A stretch of 11,557 bases of DNA from JALYXS01 sp051003795 (GTDB lineage Bacteria > Acidobacteriota > Terriglobia > Bryobacterales > Bryobacteraceae): NCBI GenBank assembly GCA_051003795.1, contig JBPCKZ010000107.1, positions 1 to 11,557 of the forward strand, given 5' to 3'. This document shows, piece after piece, positions 5,472 through 11,557 of the stretch. The translations under genes were made by a program, and so were the position numbers. The notes beneath the pieces are model-generated. The model was not told the origin of the DNA and did no database searches. It worked only from the letters and a program-made list of their open reading frames with translations. Each line of letters opens with the position of its first letter. Positions within the stretch are counted from its first letter, which is position 1.

Positions 5472-6818
5472 CTACGCCTTCGGCGCCTTGTTCACCACCT
5501 TCATCGCCTTTTCATCCCAATAAAGAACCTTCCCCTCGCGATACGCCTGAACGCTCATCGAGATCGTCACCTGCGCGTGCAGGGCCGTATCCACGTCGAG
5601 AGTCGGCTTCTCCCGCGTGCGCATGCAATCGAGGAAATTGGCGACGTGCGTTTCCATCGCGTCCTTCGGGTCCACCGGGATCGTGAATTCCTTATCCCCG
5701 AACTTGGCCTTATATGCGTCGTCGTCCACGCGCGGCTCGGGGATCACCGTAATATGGTCCGTCCTGCCCTCGAACATGCCATGCTCCACCATGACGATGG
5801 TGCCTTCATGCCCGCGAATCAGGCCCGGAATGTGCTTCGAGTTCGCCATGGTCGAGCTCAAAATCAACGAGTGCCCTTTCGGAAAGTCCGCCAGCAGATT
5901 GAACGTGTCCGGCACTTCCCGCTCGTCCTTGAACACGTAGATTCCGCCCGATGCCATCACGCGGAAAGGAAACTGCGGTTCGGACCAGCAGATGTTCAAC
6001 GGCGCCACCACATGGAAAAAAAGGTCGGTGGCGATGCCGCCCGAGTAATCCCAATACTTGCGGAAACGGAAAAACCGTTCGGCGTCGTAAGGCCGCTTTG
6101 GCGCGGGCCCCAGCCAGGTTTTCCAATCGATATAGTTTTCGCCGGTGCCGTCGGGCGAGGCTTCCGGATCGATCTTATAATTCCATTCGCCTTCTTTCGA
6201 ATTGCGATGGTACGATCCCTGGCTGGACAACATCTGCCCGATCATGCCGTCGGCGATCGCTTTCTTCGCCTTATGCCACTGGTCGGCGGAGGTGGTCTGC
6301 GATCCCACCTGCAGCACCCGCTTCGTCTCCCGGACCGTGCTCGAAAGCTGCAGCGCTTCGTCGATCGTATGGGTCATCGGCTTCTCGACGTAGACGTCCT
6401 TGCCCGCGTCCATCGCTTCAAGCGCGACCTTCGCGTGCCAGTGATCCGGTGTCGCGATTACGATTGCATCGACATCGGGCCGGGCGATCACCTCGCGATA
6501 GTCGAGGTATCCGTCGGCTTTGGTTTTCTCGACCGCGGCGCGTTTCCGCTTCTCATACACGTCGCAGACCGCCACGATCTTGCATGAGTTGGTCTTGTCG
6601 CCGTAAGCGGAGAACTGCCGGGAAAGGTAAGAGCCGCGTCCGCCCTGCCCGACCATTCCAAGATTGATCTTGTCGTTCGCGCCGATTACGCGTCCCGTCT
6701 TGCTGGGGCGGCCGGCGAGCAGATTGCCCGCCACGCCGCCCGCCACGCCGAGCGTCGCGCCCACGCCAGCGGCAGTTTTCAGAAAGCCTCTTCGATCGAT
6801 GGAAGTGTTATCGGACAT
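5472..6818 (-). CDS. Tat-exported Gfo/Idh/MocA family oxidoreductase
   Basis: The 448-residue protein carries a twin-arginine signal, DRRGFLKTA at residues 8-16, followed by an Ala/Gly-rich hydrophobic stretch to about 36. It is therefore predicted to be exported folded, with its nucleotide cofactor. The mature part has an N-terminal Rossmann fold with INLGMVGQGGRGS at 51-63 and the signature ATPDHWHA (122-129) and YVEKP (143-147). D265-x3-H269 lies where the family's DxxxH catalytic motif is expected. Members oxidise or epimerise sugars and polyols using NAD(P), and exported members are abundant in Acidobacteriota and Planctomycetota. The substrate cannot be read from sequence. A good ribosome binding site (GAGGAA) sits about 8 nt before the ATG. 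The gene follows the small anchored protein by 27 bp in the tldD cluster. Confidence 0.92.
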   Translation of the reverse strand: MSDNTSIDRRGFLKTAAGVGATLGVAGGVAGNLLAGRPSKTGRVIGANDKINLGMVGQGGRGSYLSRQFSAYGDKTNSCKIVAVCDVYEKRKRAAVEKTKADGYLDYREVIARPDVDAIVIATPDHWHAKVALEAMDAGKDVYVEKPMTHTIDEALQLSSTVRETKRVLQVGSQTTSADQWHKAKKAIADGMIGQMLSSQGSYHRNSKEGEWNYKIDPEASPDGTGENYIDWKTWLGPAPKRPYDAERFFRFRKYWDYSGGIATDLFFHVVAPLNICWSEPQFPFRVMASGGIYVFKDEREVPDTFNLLADFPKGHSLILSSTMANSKHIPGLIRGHEGTIVMVEHGMFEGRTDHITVIPEPRVDDDAYKAKFGDKEFTIPVDPKDAMETHVANFLDCMRTREKPTLDVDTALHAQVTISMSVQAYREGKVLYWDEKAMKVVNKAPKA

Positions 6819-6845
6819 GTCTCATTTCCTCGGACAAATTGTACT

Positions 6846-7310
6846 CTAACCGAACAAAATCTGCGCGATCACCAGATCCGGCATCGCCTGATTCCAGCTC
6901 CCCGGAACGTCGTCAAACGCCAGCCGGAACGTCTTGGTGTCGCCCGGCCCTAGCGGACCGGTCTTCCGCCCGGCCACCGCGACCCGTTCGCGTTTAATGA
7001 TCTGTCCCGCGGCATCGCGGAAAACGCAGTTCACTTCCACCAGTTCGATCTTCCGTTGTCCGCGATTCGAGATCTTGCCCACGATCTCCACCAGCGATTG
7101 TTTGACATAACTTTCCGATGCCTGAATCCCCACATCGCTCAGCTTCAGATCGTTAAGATACGCTCGCGCTTCAGCCGTCAATACCGGTTGCCGCGCGGCC
7201 GGCGGTTTCGGGCCAAAGGCGAAATAGGTCCAGATCCCCGCCAAAACCAACACCGCCACGATCGAAATCGCAAGCGGCGGCGATAATGAAACTCCCCTAG
7301 CGGCCGCCAA
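6846..7310 (-). CDS. Small membrane-anchored protein, DUF2393-like
   Basis: The 154-residue protein has one N-terminal membrane segment (about residues 12-32) and then a soluble domain, probably outside the cytoplasm. That domain contains VEIVGKISNRGQRKIELVEV and later GPLGPGDTKTFRLAFDDVPG. This is the pattern of an immunoglobulin-like beta sandwich that Acidobacteriota proteins of the DUF2393/FxLYD type share. I recognise the pattern but cannot confirm the family, and function is unknown. The start is TTG at 7310, with GGGGAG seven nucleotides upstream, inside the end of pmbA. The two genes overlap by 14 nt in different frames. No ATG or GTG gives a full-length membrane segment, so TTG is well supported. 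Overlap and spacing suggest translation coupled to pmbA. Confidence 0.78.
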   Translation of the reverse strand: MAAARGVSLSPPLAISIVAVLVLAGIWTYFAFGPKPPAARQPVLTAEARAYLNDLKLSDVGIQASESYVKQSLVEIVGKISNRGQRKIELVEVNCVFRDAAGQIIKRERVAVAGRKTGPLGPGDTKTFRLAFDDVPGSWNQAMPDLVIAQILFG

Positions 7311-8646
7311 CCGTCATCTCCCCGATCATCACCGTCGGCGAAGCCGTCGAGCCGCGAAACTCCAGGTCCGATCCCGCTTCCATCCCCATGAACATCCGTT
7401 GCAGCGTCCCGGCGATAGTCACTTCCGAAACCGGAAACGCGAGTTCCCCATTGCGAATCCACAAGCCCGCCGCGCCGCGCGAGTAATCGCCCGTTGCAAT
7501 GTTCACGCCGCTGCCAATCAGTTCGGTCACATAGAAACCGTTGCGGACGGAGCCGAGCATCTCTTGCGCCGTGCGCGTTCCCTTCTCCAGGAAGAAGTTG
7601 CCGTGACCGATCCCCGCGTTCCCCGTGATCCCCCGCGACGCGTTTCCCGTGGTCTTCATTCCCAGCTTCCGCGCCGCATACGTGTTCAAAAGATAGCTCT
7701 TGAGAACGCCTCGCTCGATCACCGGCGTGCGCCGCGTCGCCACGCCCTCGTCGTCGAAAGGCGAGGTGCCGAATAGGCCTCGCATCGTTCCATCGTCGAT
7801 CACGGTCACGCTTTCAGCCGCCACTTTTTCGCCCAGCTTCCCCGCCAAAAAGGAGGACTGGCGATAGATGGAACGCCCTTCGATCGCCTCGAATAAGTTT
7901 TCGAGCAGCGAACGCGCCGTGCGCGGCTCAAAGATTACGGGAACGCGCTGCGTCTCCACCTTGACCGCGCCGAGGCGCCGCAGCGTTCGCTCGGCGGCGA
8001 TGCGTCCGACCTCTTCAGGCTGCTCCAATCCGGCAAATCCGCGCGCGATGCTGAACCAGTAATCGCGCTCCATGGATTCGCCCTGTCTCGCCACCGGAAC
8101 CGCGCTGAGCGAACAATAACTGGACCGGTAGCCGCCCGCGAACCCGCGCGAGTTGGCAAATATCCGCCGTCCCAGGTGCGAGTCGAACGAAGCGCCTTCG
8201 GAATTGTCGATCCGCTCGTCGGCCGCGAGCGCGGCGGCCTCCGCGCGGCGCGCCAACGCGATCTTGAATCCCGTATCGAGGCTCGCGACGTCGCCGGAAT
8301 AGATGCCCAGCTCCCCCGGAAGCGACCCCAACTCGTCCCGCTCGGGAAGACCCGCGAAAGGATCCTCCGTGGTAACCGCGGCCAACTCGACAGCCGATGC
8401 CACCATGTGCCGCACGCCCTCCGGCGTAAGGTCGGACGTGTAGGAAGCGCCCGTCTTCCGCCCAATCAGAATCCGCAAGCCGGCCCCGCGCGATCCGGCC
8501 TCCTTCAATGTTTCCACTTCACCCAGGCGCACGTTCGCCGAGAACTCTTCGCTTTCGGAAATGGTGCATTCCGCGTCCGTGGCCCCGAGCGCGATCGCCC
8601 GCCGGACCGCCTCTTGCGCCAGTTCCGGCAGGCCATTCCCGTTCAA
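7297..8646 (-). CDS. pmbA: TldE/PmbA subunit of the TldD/TldE peptidase
   Basis: This is the non-metal-binding partner of TldD. In Escherichia coli the TldD/TldE heterodimer trims the microcin B17 leader peptide and degrades the CcdA antitoxin. The proposed start is TTG at 8646, overlapping the tldD stop as TTGA, with GGGAG seven nucleotides upstream. This gives 449 residues, close to E. coli PmbA (450), whereas extension to an upstream ATG at 8739 would add 31 Arg/His/Gly-rich residues that merely shadow the end of tldD. Family segments include GLRILIGRKTGASYTSDL near residue 55, IFEPRTARSLLENLFEAIEG mid-protein and NASRGITGNAGIGHGNFFLE, plus GEMTVGGR at the end. The HExxxH motif of TldD is absent, as expected. 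It is cytosolic. Confidence 0.93.
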   Translation of the reverse strand: MNGNGLPELAQEAVRRAIALGATDAECTISESEEFSANVRLGEVETLKEAGSRGAGLRILIGRKTGASYTSDLTPEGVRHMVASAVELAAVTTEDPFAGLPERDELGSLPGELGIYSGDVASLDTGFKIALARRAEAAALAADERIDNSEGASFDSHLGRRIFANSRGFAGGYRSSYCSLSAVPVARQGESMERDYWFSIARGFAGLEQPEEVGRIAAERTLRRLGAVKVETQRVPVIFEPRTARSLLENLFEAIEGRSIYRQSSFLAGKLGEKVAAESVTVIDDGTMRGLFGTSPFDDEGVATRRTPVIERGVLKSYLLNTYAARKLGMKTTGNASRGITGNAGIGHGNFFLEKGTRTAQEMLGSVRNGFYVTELIGSGVNIATGDYSRGAAGLWIRNGELAFPVSEVTIAGTLQRMFMGMEAGSDLEFRGSTASPTVMIGEMTVGGR

Positions 8647-10082
8647 GCCGCGGCTCCCGTGCCGCCGACCGTCATGCGGTCGATGCGCACCGTCGGAATG
8701 CCGACGCCCACCGGAATGCTCTGCCCCTCTTTGCCGCATACCCCGATGCCTTCATCCAGTTTCAGATCGTTCCCCACCATGCTGACGTGCCGCATCGCCT
8801 CGGGCCCATTGCCGATCAGCGTGGCGTTGCGCACGGGCCGCGTGACCTTGCCGTCTTCGATCAAGTAACTTTCGGAAGCCGAAAAAACGAAATTGCCGCT
8901 AGTGATATCCACCTGCCCACCGCCGAAGTTCACGCAATAGAGGCCCTTCGGCACCGAGCGTATGATCTCCTCGGGATCGCTCTCGCCCGGCAGCATGAAC
9001 GTGTTGGTCATGCGCGGCATCGGAATGTGCTCATAGCTCTCGCGGCGGCCGTTCCCGGTGGCGCGCGAACCCATGATGCGACTCGAAAGCTGGTCTTGCA
9101 AATACCCCCGCAGGATTCCGTTTTCGATCAGGACATTGCGCTGCGTGGGGTTGCCTTCGTCGTCCACATTCAATGAGCCGCGCCGGTTGTCGATGGTCCC
9201 GTCGTCGACCACGGTGCATAGCGGGCTTGATACCTGCTGACCGATGCGATCGCTAAACGCCGAGGTTTTCTTGCGATTAAAGTCCGCTTCAAGGCCATGC
9301 CCCACGGCTTCGTGGAGCAGAATGCCCGGCCAGCCCGGCGCGAGCACGACCGTCATCTCGCCCGCCGGCGCCTCAATCGCGCCGAGTTGCGAAACCGCTT
9401 GCCGCGCGGCCTCCTTCGCGAAATGCTCCGGCGTCTTTTCACGATGGAAGAATTCCAGTTCCACCCGTCCGCCGCCTCCCGCGTGACCGTTCTGCGGAGG
9501 TCCGCCGTTCTCGCGCGCGAGCGTGGCGACGCTCAACCGCGCCATCGGTTGGCGATCGAAACTCAGAACCCCGTCGCTATTGGCCACCATCACATGGCGA
9601 AGGCTGTCGGCGTAGGTGGCCTGTACCTGGAAAATACGCGCGTCGTAATCGCGCGCCGCTTTTTCCGCGCGTTTGACCAGATTCACGCGCTCGAGAAAAG
9701 CCGTTTCCGTGGGGGCCGTAATCACCGGATACAAATTCCGCCGCGACCCTTCGTGAAGAGAAGTTTTATCCACCTTGGAAGGTCCGGACGCAATGCACGC
9801 AGCCACGCGCGCCGCTTTTTTGATCCGCTCGGGACTCAAATCGTCGCTATACGCGTACCCGGTCCGCTCCCCTGAAATGACGCGCACGCCAACGCCCAGC
9901 GATACGCCCTGAGTCGCGGTCTTGACGATCGACTCGTCCATGCCGATCATGCTGGTGGCCAGATACTCGAAGTAGAGATCCGCATAATCTCCGCCCTTCA
10001 ACAGCGCTTCCCCTAGATAATTTTCGAGATCCTGGCGCTGAATCCCGAATTTCGAAGCGAAAAACGAGTCGGAAAATGACAT
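8643..10082 (-). CDS. tldD: TldD metallopeptidase subunit
   Basis: This is the catalytic, zinc-binding subunit of the TldD/TldE heterodimer, which threads and cleaves unfolded peptides in the cytosol. The 479-residue length is normal (E. coli 481). The zinc motif HEAVGH is at residues 257-262, in the context PGWPGILLHEAVGHGLEADF. The third ligand Cys is seen at C449 in GVCGKEGQ. Other family segments are TVVDDGTIDNRRGSLNVDDE (290-309) and PRMTNTFMLPGE (356-367), and the protein ends with RIDRMTVGGTG. A His/Gly-rich insert at 192-206 (PPQNGHAGGGG) lies in a surface-loop position. The start at 10082 agrees with family length, but the Shine-Dalgarno sequence is weak. The first residues (10-24) recur in degraded form 0.9 kb upstream. 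No microcin or RiPP precursor gene was seen nearby. Confidence 0.95.
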   Translation of the reverse strand: MSFSDSFFASKFGIQRQDLENYLGEALLKGGDYADLYFEYLATSMIGMDESIVKTATQGVSLGVGVRVISGERTGYAYSDDLSPERIKKAARVAACIASGPSKVDKTSLHEGSRRNLYPVITAPTETAFLERVNLVKRAEKAARDYDARIFQVQATYADSLRHVMVANSDGVLSFDRQPMARLSVATLARENGGPPQNGHAGGGGRVELEFFHREKTPEHFAKEAARQAVSQLGAIEAPAGEMTVVLAPGWPGILLHEAVGHGLEADFNRKKTSAFSDRIGQQVSSPLCTVVDDGTIDNRRGSLNVDDEGNPTQRNVLIENGILRGYLQDQLSSRIMGSRATGNGRRESYEHIPMPRMTNTFMLPGESDPEEIIRSVPKGLYCVNFGGGQVDITSGNFVFSASESYLIEDGKVTRPVRNATLIGNGPEAMRHVSMVGNDLKLDEGIGVCGKEGQSIPVGVGIPTVRIDRMTVGGTGAAA

Positions 10083-10339
10083 ATATAACTCAGGTTAACA
10101 TGCTGGTTTTGCGAGGCTTAGGAGATCACAAGGGCGGGTTCGATAATGAAGAAAACGCGATCCAAGATTTCGAATGGGCTAAGTGCGGGGAGCGGCAGAC
10201 GGGCGTGCGTCAGTCCTGGATGCGGATGGCGGAGCGGTTCGCCAGCGCCTCCGAATGATGTTCGCGATTAAGATCGAAGCGCAGGAAGGCCGGGCTATTT
10301 GCCTTCGATTAAATAAAAGAAGCCCACCCGCAGCCGGTT
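10083..10339. other. Upstream region of tldD, no gene found
   Basis: These 257 bp lie between the tldD start and the receptor relic. The short open frames on both strands look unlike proteins and lack ribosome binding sites. The tldD promoter should be here, but I could not pick a convincing -10/-35 pair on the minus strand. Next to the relic stop (10281-10340) is a T-rich stretch on the minus strand, beginning CTTCTTTTATTTAA, that could have terminated the lost receptor gene. I found no matching strong stem. Confidence 0.4.
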
Positions 10340-10919
10340 TCAGAACGCGATACGCAATCCGAACTGCGCCTGCCTCGGCTGTTTCTGCCCCGTCGACTTC
10401 CCGAAGAGCCCGCTCGACATATCCGAAGTTGGCTGGTTCAGGTTGACCCGGTTGAAGACGTTGAACATCTCGGCTCGAAATTCCAGAGTCGCACCTTCCG
10501 TTCCAATCACCCACGGAATGTGAGCGGTTTGATTGCGTTCAGATTCACATTCGCCAGTCCCGGCCCCTCGAAAGTATTTCGTCCGAGATTCCCTTCCCGT
10601 CCGGGCGCCGGTTTAGGAAACTGGCTCGCCGTAAATAATCCATTGGCGCTGCGCGAAACCGAAACAGAGTTGCCGAAAGTCGGCGTGTTCGGCTGGTCGT
10701 AGTTGTAACCGTCGGCATTGTAGTCTCCCGCCGGATATGCGGCGGTCGTGTAAACGCTGAACGGCAGGCCGCTCTGGAAAACGCCGATGCCGGAAACGCG
10801 CCAGCCGCCGAGGATCGCTTTGGGAACACGCGAACGGAACGATGAAGGTATTTCGTATACCGGCTCCCGGTTTACGGCTGGACCGCACCGGCGGGGTAAG
10901 GGCCGATCCTCGAGTTGTC
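10340..10919 (-). pseudogene. C-terminal relic of an Oar-like TonB-dependent receptor
   Basis: About 190 codons of the outer-membrane beta-barrel end survive in three frames. Part one (10919 to about 10874) reads DNSRIGPYPAGAVQP. A one-base loss near 10871-10874 leads into part two with NREPVYEIPSSFRSRVPKAI, LGGWRVSGIGVFQSGLPFSV and GREGNLGRNTFEGPGLANVN. A second one-base loss near 10516-10522 leads into part three with PWVIGTEGATLEFRAEMFNV, FNRVNLNQP and QFGLRIAF, then TGA at 10342-10340. This is the typical end of the very large (about 1,000-1,200 residue) carboxypeptidase-regulatory-domain TonB receptors of Acidobacteriota. More than 80 percent of the gene, with plug and signal peptide, is missing. 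It is not functional. Confidence 0.85.
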
Positions 10920-10932
10920 AACTATATTGCTG

Positions 10933-10978
10933 CCCTAAATAGCTTTCAAAGATCCTTGGCGCTGCATCCCGAATTTCG
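10933..10978 (-). pseudogene. Degraded second copy of the tldD 5' end
   Basis: This 46-bp stretch aligns with 10011-10054 inside the intact tldD: 39 identical bases, 5 substitutions and 2 single-base gaps by hand alignment. The matching part encodes residues of the N-terminal KFGIQRQDLENYLG region. Both gaps shift the frame, so it is not coding. Similarity fades toward the receptor relic (perhaps continuing through TCAAC at 10918-10922) and stops abruptly at 10979. The order is tldD fragment, receptor tail, then intact tldD, all on the minus strand, which suggests an old local duplication that has been eroded. Confidence 0.7.
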
Positions 10979-11084
10979 GGTAGTGCGTCAGTTTGGAAGC
11001 CTGAGCCGCCTTCAGAATGCCTGCCGAGCAAATCGGCTGTTTGGGCGTGATACATCAAAGTGCTCAGCAGCCCCACGGAGTGCC

Positions 11085-11108
11085 AGACGATAACATACTT
11101 TATCGTCT
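11085..11108. repeat. 9-bp inverted repeat, 6-nt loop
   Basis: AGACGATAA (11085-11093) pairs perfectly with TTATCGTCT (11100-11108) around the loop CATACT. There is no T-run after it. It could be a hairpin in an RNA or a dyad operator. No adjacent regulator gene is visible to choose between these. Confidence 0.6.
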
Positions 11109-11154
11109 AGAGAGCAGGTTGTTTGGAGATGTTGGGTGGTCTCCATGAGGGACG

Positions 11155-11282
11155 CAGTCATTCTTGAGCAGAAACCACTACTGCCCATTACGGTAAAAAC
11201 TCGCCCTGCTTCCGACACCACAACTCCAGCAACAACAGTGGTTGTGCTCCAGGCTACTGCTCAAAACAGTCATTTTGAGCAG
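11155..11282 (+). repeat. Imperfect direct repeat CAGTCATT(C)TTGAGCAG
   Basis: CAGTCATTCTTGAGCAG at 11155-11171 recurs at 11267-11282 with one base missing. The second copy forms the loop and part of the right arm of the 13-bp stem. The first copy is followed by TACTGCCCA, which could form a poorer version of the same stem. The two units look like diverged copies of one small repeat. Confidence 0.5.
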
Positions 11283-11289
11283 TAGTTTT
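11254..11289 (+). terminator. Terminator-like 13-bp hairpin with short T-run
   Basis: CTACTGCTCAAAA (11254-11266) and TTTTGAGCAGTAG (11273-11285) form a perfect 13-bp stem with a 6-nt loop, followed by TTTT at 11286-11289 on the plus strand. The stem is strong but the T-run is short. No intact plus-strand gene precedes it, so it either terminates something lost or is part of a small structured transcript. Confidence 0.5.
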
Positions 11290-11507
11290 CGAATCAGACT
11301 TGCGTCAAAATAGCGTGGAGGCGGTAAAAAGCGGCACCATTGCCCTTCGCTTCATAGGCCAAGTGTTGTGTTCTCATCCTTCTGACTTACGGCCATGAGC
11401 CTGCTCTATAACACTTCTGATTGGTTTGTAAACTAAAGTGGACCCAATTGTCAAGACCATTTTTTGGCTTCTATTTGCTAGTGTCCGACGAGTCTGAGTT
11501 TGTGTTT

Positions 11508-11535
11508 GGGACGGCGTCGGTATCGAAACCGTCCC
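11508..11535. repeat. 7-bp inverted repeat near the right edge
   Basis: GGGACGG (11508-11514) pairs with CCGTCCC (11529-11535) around a 14-nt loop. No T-tract follows, and the window ends 22 bases later, so its context cannot be judged. Confidence 0.35.
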
Positions 11536-11557
11536 CTGCCATTCCGGCTCTTGAATC

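Larger units (their letters stand above)
10979..11557. other. Non-coding region with several inverted repeats
   Basis: I see no credible gene in these 579 bases: open frames are short, lack ribosome binding sites and look random. The region is noticeably less GC-rich than the rest. It contains inverted repeats at 11085-11108, 11125-11144 (GGAGA/TCTCC), 11254-11285 and 11508-11535. An imperfect 17-bp direct repeat links 11155-11171 with 11267-11282. It could be eroded mobile DNA, an unrecognised structured RNA, or the upstream region of a gene beyond the right edge. Confidence 0.5.

Noticed and set aside
4989..6587. 532-codon plus-strand open frame across the ankyrin and oxidoreductase genes
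   Set aside because: It spans two well-supported opposite-strand genes, is Arg-rich and motif-free, and is an antisense shadow.
8646..8739. 31-residue N-terminal extension of PmbA from an upstream ATG
   Set aside because: It lies wholly inside the tldD coding end, is Arg/His/Gly-rich, and exceeds family length. TTG at 8646 has a good Shine-Dalgarno sequence.
9297..9875. 192-codon plus-strand open frame opposite tldD
   Set aside because: It is an antisense shadow of a gene with complete family motifs. It is Arg/His-rich and has no motif of its own.
10076..10258. 60-codon plus-strand open frame upstream of tldD, as a possible RiPP precursor for TldD/E
   Set aside because: It runs divergently, lacks a ribosome binding site and a leader/core-like layout, and shows no Cys/Ser/Thr-rich core.
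11428..11460. Sequence GTGGACCCAATTGTCAAGAC as a possible insertion-sequence terminal repeat
   Set aside because: It looks like some IS3-type ends, but only one copy is present, with no partner repeat, transposase or target duplication in the window.
1..11557. CRISPR array, tRNA or rRNA genes
   Set aside because: No regularly spaced repeat series beyond the two copies at 75-119, and no tRNA- or rRNA-like segments, were seen on either strand.

Overview
The window most likely comes from the chromosome of an Acidobacteriota bacterium of the Solibacter/Bryobacterales type. The evidence is the GC-rich coding sequence, a Tat-exported Gfo/Idh/MocA oxidoreductase, a paired tldD-pmbA locus, and the C-terminal relic of an Oar-like TonB-dependent receptor of the sort these genomes carry in many copies. 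This placement is an inference from gene content. Every intact gene I can support lies on the minus strand. The plus strand holds only debris.

Region by region (plus-strand coordinates). 1-541: two 20-bp direct repeats resembling a transposon end, followed by the 3' fragment of an unrecognised, toxin-tail-like gene. 542-3792 (minus): cold-shock protein, IF-1 (infA), UDP-GlcNAc 2-epimerase (wecB), and a ClpA/ClpB-D2-like AAA+ ATPase fused to a response-regulator receiver domain. The csp leader contains a terminator-like hairpin, and the csp-infA gap holds a perfect 12-bp inverted repeat. 4052-4522 (plus): a decayed vapBC toxin-antitoxin pair, with a frameshift in vapB and a large internal deletion in vapC. 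4691-10082 (minus): a tight cluster read tldD > pmbA > small membrane-anchored protein > Tat-exported oxidoreductase > ankyrin-repeat protein. Junctions are 4- and 14-nt overlaps and gaps of 27 and 31 nt, so it is probably one operon. 10340-10978: a graveyard with the frameshifted C-terminus of a TonB-dependent receptor and, next to it, a 46-bp degraded second copy of the tldD 5' end. 10979-11557: no gene seen, but several inverted repeats, one of them a terminator-like 13-bp stem.

How the genes work together: csp and infA encode two small OB-fold RNA-binding proteins acting in translation and cold adaptation. wecB supplies UDP-ManNAc for surface polysaccharide. TldD and PmbA form the heterodimeric TldD/E peptidase that acts on unfolded peptides, and the three genes after it may be co-transcribed without an obvious shared pathway. 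The most unusual item is the single-ring Clp-like ATPase with a C-terminal receiver domain, which implies phosphorylation-controlled unfolding or remodelling. Initiation is also notable: infA, pmbA and the small membrane protein all appear to start at TTG behind good Shine-Dalgarno sequences, and the AAA-receiver gene may be leaderless. No tRNA, rRNA or CRISPR array was seen.
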